Origin: an uncultured Lachnospiraceae bacterium | GTDB lineage: Bacteria > Bacillota > Clostridia > Lachnospirales > Lachnospiraceae | Length of the DNA stretch: 5,899 nucleotides | Assembly (NCBI GenBank): GCA_945492935.1 | Contig: CALYVE010000126.1 | Coordinates: forward strand, 1 to 5,899 | Direction of reading: 5' to 3' | Part shown: positions 4,747 through 5,899 of the stretch, piece by piece | Layout of the letters: each line of letters opens with the position of its first letter | Numbering within the stretch: position 1 is the stretch's first letter | Notes under the pieces: model-generated | What the model saw: the letters and a program-made list of their open reading frames with translations, nothing else | Database searches by the model: none | Told to the model about the DNA's origin: nothing | Program-made: the position numbers and the translations under genes

Positions 4747-5899
4747 TTAATCTACAAATACGTAAATTGTAATTTCCTCATCATTTACTGAGTTTGTGAT
4801 TGTAACCTGTGTATTACCTGAACCTGTTGGTGTCAAATAAAGACTTGCAACATTATTCTCAAAGTTGTCTGACCACTCGCAGCTGACTACACTGGAATCA
4901 TTGCATGTATACATTACATCGCCTTCATTTGCAAAATAAAGCTTAACAGCTGTCTCTCCACCTGTCAAATGAACAACCGTATCACTTACAAAGAAGTCAG
5001 CATAACCCTGACCGGTTGCACTCTTGGCAAAGCTGATTAATGAGTCATATGCTGCATACTCACCTGCTGATTCCTGTAAATCGGCGATTTGTGTCTCATA
5101 GTTGTCACATGTATCATTTAATGATGAAATCTCTGAATTGAGAGCATCGATTGTATCGTTCTTGTCATCAATATCAGAATTCAATCCATCAATCTCTGAC
5201 TTTGCGTCATCTAAATCAATTGTAAGCTTGCTGTTATCCTTCTCTAAATCATCTACCTTGTTTGTAAAATGCAAAAATCCCCAGATTCCTGTTCCAATCA
5301 AACCGGCAAGCAAAATAATGGAAATAACAATATAAACCTTTACACCTGTCTTCATTGCGCCCGGCTCCTTTGGTGCCTTTGGTGCTTTTGGTGCCTTTGG
5401 AGGCTTTGGTGCTTTCTCAGGTTTGCCCATTGGTGCTTTGTTCATCGGCTGGCCCATTGGTGCCCCATTCATTGGCTGACCCATTGGCGCCCCGTTCATC
5501 GGCTGGCCCATTGGTGCCCCGTTCATTGGCTGGCCCATTGGCGCCCCGTTCATCGGCTGACCCATTGGCGCTTTGTTCATTGGCTGGCCCATTGGTGCAT
5601 TGTTCATTGGTGGCATTGGAGCAGGAGCCGGTGCAGTAAATGCCGGTGCCTTTTGTTCCGGTGCCTTATCCTTTGCCGCTTCCTTTATCTCATCTAATGC
5701 CGCATTGCTGATTAATACGGTTGTCTGACCTTCCGGATCAGCAGCCTCTTCAGCCTTCTGTGCAACATCATCAAGCGCGATTGTCACTTCATCGACAACG
5801 TCTTCTTTTTTCTCTTCAGTAGATGCATTCAGTGGTGCGCCGCACTGTTCGCAAAATACTGCATCATCTTTGTTATCGGATTTACAGTTTGTACAAATC
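4747..5899 (-). CDS. Zinc-ribbon membrane protein with repeat linker, coiled coil and Ig-like C-terminus; start at or beyond window edge
   Basis: The frame ends at TAA 4749-4747 and stays open to the window edge, giving 383 residues plus at least one codon that is cut (only its last base, G, is seen). Numbering from the first full codon, the order is: a zinc ribbon with CTNC (2-5) and CEQC (16-19); an acidic Lys/Glu linker; Ala/Pro-rich sequence; a 9-residue repeat APMGQPMN[G/K] (101-162); a KAPKAP basic stretch; one transmembrane helix (about 187-211); a heptad-like coiled coil (about 214-277); and a beta-rich C-terminus resembling bacterial Ig-like domains (about 305-383). Positive-inside logic puts the zinc ribbon in the cytoplasm and the coiled coil and Ig-like domain outside. 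A GTG at 5787 could be taken as the start, but the conserved Cys4 ribbon upstream in the same frame argues against it; the real start is probably the cut codon (ATG) or just beyond. A terminator follows. The function is unknown; a structural or sensory envelope role is plausible. Confidence 0.85.
   Translation of the reverse strand, partial: ICTNCKSDNKDDAVFCEQCGAPLNASTEEKKEDVVDEVTIALDDVAQKAEEAADPEGQTTVLISNAALDEIKEAAKDKAPEQKAPAFTAPAPAPMPPMNNAPMGQPMNKAPMGQPMNGAPMGQPMNGAPMGQPMNGAPMGQPMNGAPMGQPMNKAPMGKPEKAPKPPKAPKAPKAPKEPGAMKTGVKVYIVISIILLAGLIGTGIWGFLHFTNKVDDLEKDNSKLTIDLDDAKSEIDGLNSDIDDKNDTIDALNSEISSLNDTCDNYETQIADLQESAGEYAAYDSLISFAKSATGQGYADFFVSDTVVHLTGGETAVKLYFANEGDVMYTCNDSSVVSCEWSDNFENNVASLYLTPTGSGNTQVTITNSVNDEEITIYVFVD
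5413..5598 (-). repeat. 27-bp in-frame tandem repeat array, six full units plus one degenerate unit
   Basis: Six 27-base units (5598-5437) encode APMGQPMN[G/K], and a seventh, diverged 24-base unit (5436-5413) encodes APMGKPEK. Amino acids are almost invariant while synonymous third positions vary. The second proline codon alternates CCA/CCG strictly across the six units, which points to a 54-base higher-order unit. The array forms a flexible cytoplasmic linker before the transmembrane helix. Confidence 0.92.

Noticed and set aside
5413..5598. CRISPR-like array
   Set aside because: The 27-base units are contiguous with no spacers and encode an in-frame peptide repeat.
5269..5697. Plus-strand ORFs opposite the 27-bp repeat, Trp/Cys/His-rich or Leu/Pro-rich
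   Set aside because: They are antisense shadows of the repeat array. Their odd composition follows from the APMGQPMN codons, and no ribosome site supports them.

Overview
The window looks like chromosomal DNA of a low-to-moderate GC Gram-positive bacterium of the Clostridia, most likely Lachnospiraceae-like. This is inferred from protein style: a clostridial-type FHA protein, a zinc-ribbon/low-complexity/membrane protein, a FapA/DUF342 protein, strong GGAGG-type ribosome sites and classic hairpin plus U-tract terminators. I see no tRNA, rRNA, insertion sequence, integrase or CRISPR array. Coding density is close to complete and no gene-free stretch exceeds about 95 bases.

Layout from left to right. 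(1) Positions 1-727, minus: the 5' part of a gene for a protein with two tandem, degenerate FHA domains; its C-terminus lies outside the window. (2) 748-2493, minus: a 581-residue membrane protein with a pentapeptide-repeat N-terminus, one transmembrane helix, a TPR region and C-terminal MORN repeats. It sits 20 bases upstream of the FHA gene and probably shares an operon with it. (3) 2494-2585: a compact divergent promoter region with two nested palindromes. (4) 2586-3281, plus: a membrane-anchored Amidase_2-type N-acetylmuramoyl-L-alanine amidase with its zinc ligands intact. (5) 3282-4682, minus: a 466-residue FapA/DUF342 protein that converges on the amidase with no base between the stop codons. 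The amidase terminator lies inside the DUF342 coding sequence. (6) 4698-4733: a strong minus-strand terminator wedged between the last two genes, its U-tract touching the ribosome site of the DUF342 gene. (7) 4747-5899, minus: a zinc-ribbon membrane protein with a 27-bp-repeat Pro/Met-rich linker, one transmembrane helix, a coiled coil and an Ig-like C-terminus. Its coding frame runs to the window edge, beyond the first internal GTG that simple start calling would pick.

How the genes may work together is inference. Three of the five proteins (the zinc-ribbon, TPR-MORN and amidase proteins) are predicted single-pass membrane proteins with the basic flank inside and the main folded part outside. 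The other two are a FHA adaptor and a beta-helix scaffold. This suits an envelope-associated sensing or scaffolding locus with a peptidoglycan-cleaving member. The individual families are known, but I cannot name a described system with this combination, so functional linkage beyond the FHA/TPR-MORN pair and the shared divergent promoter remains a hypothesis.
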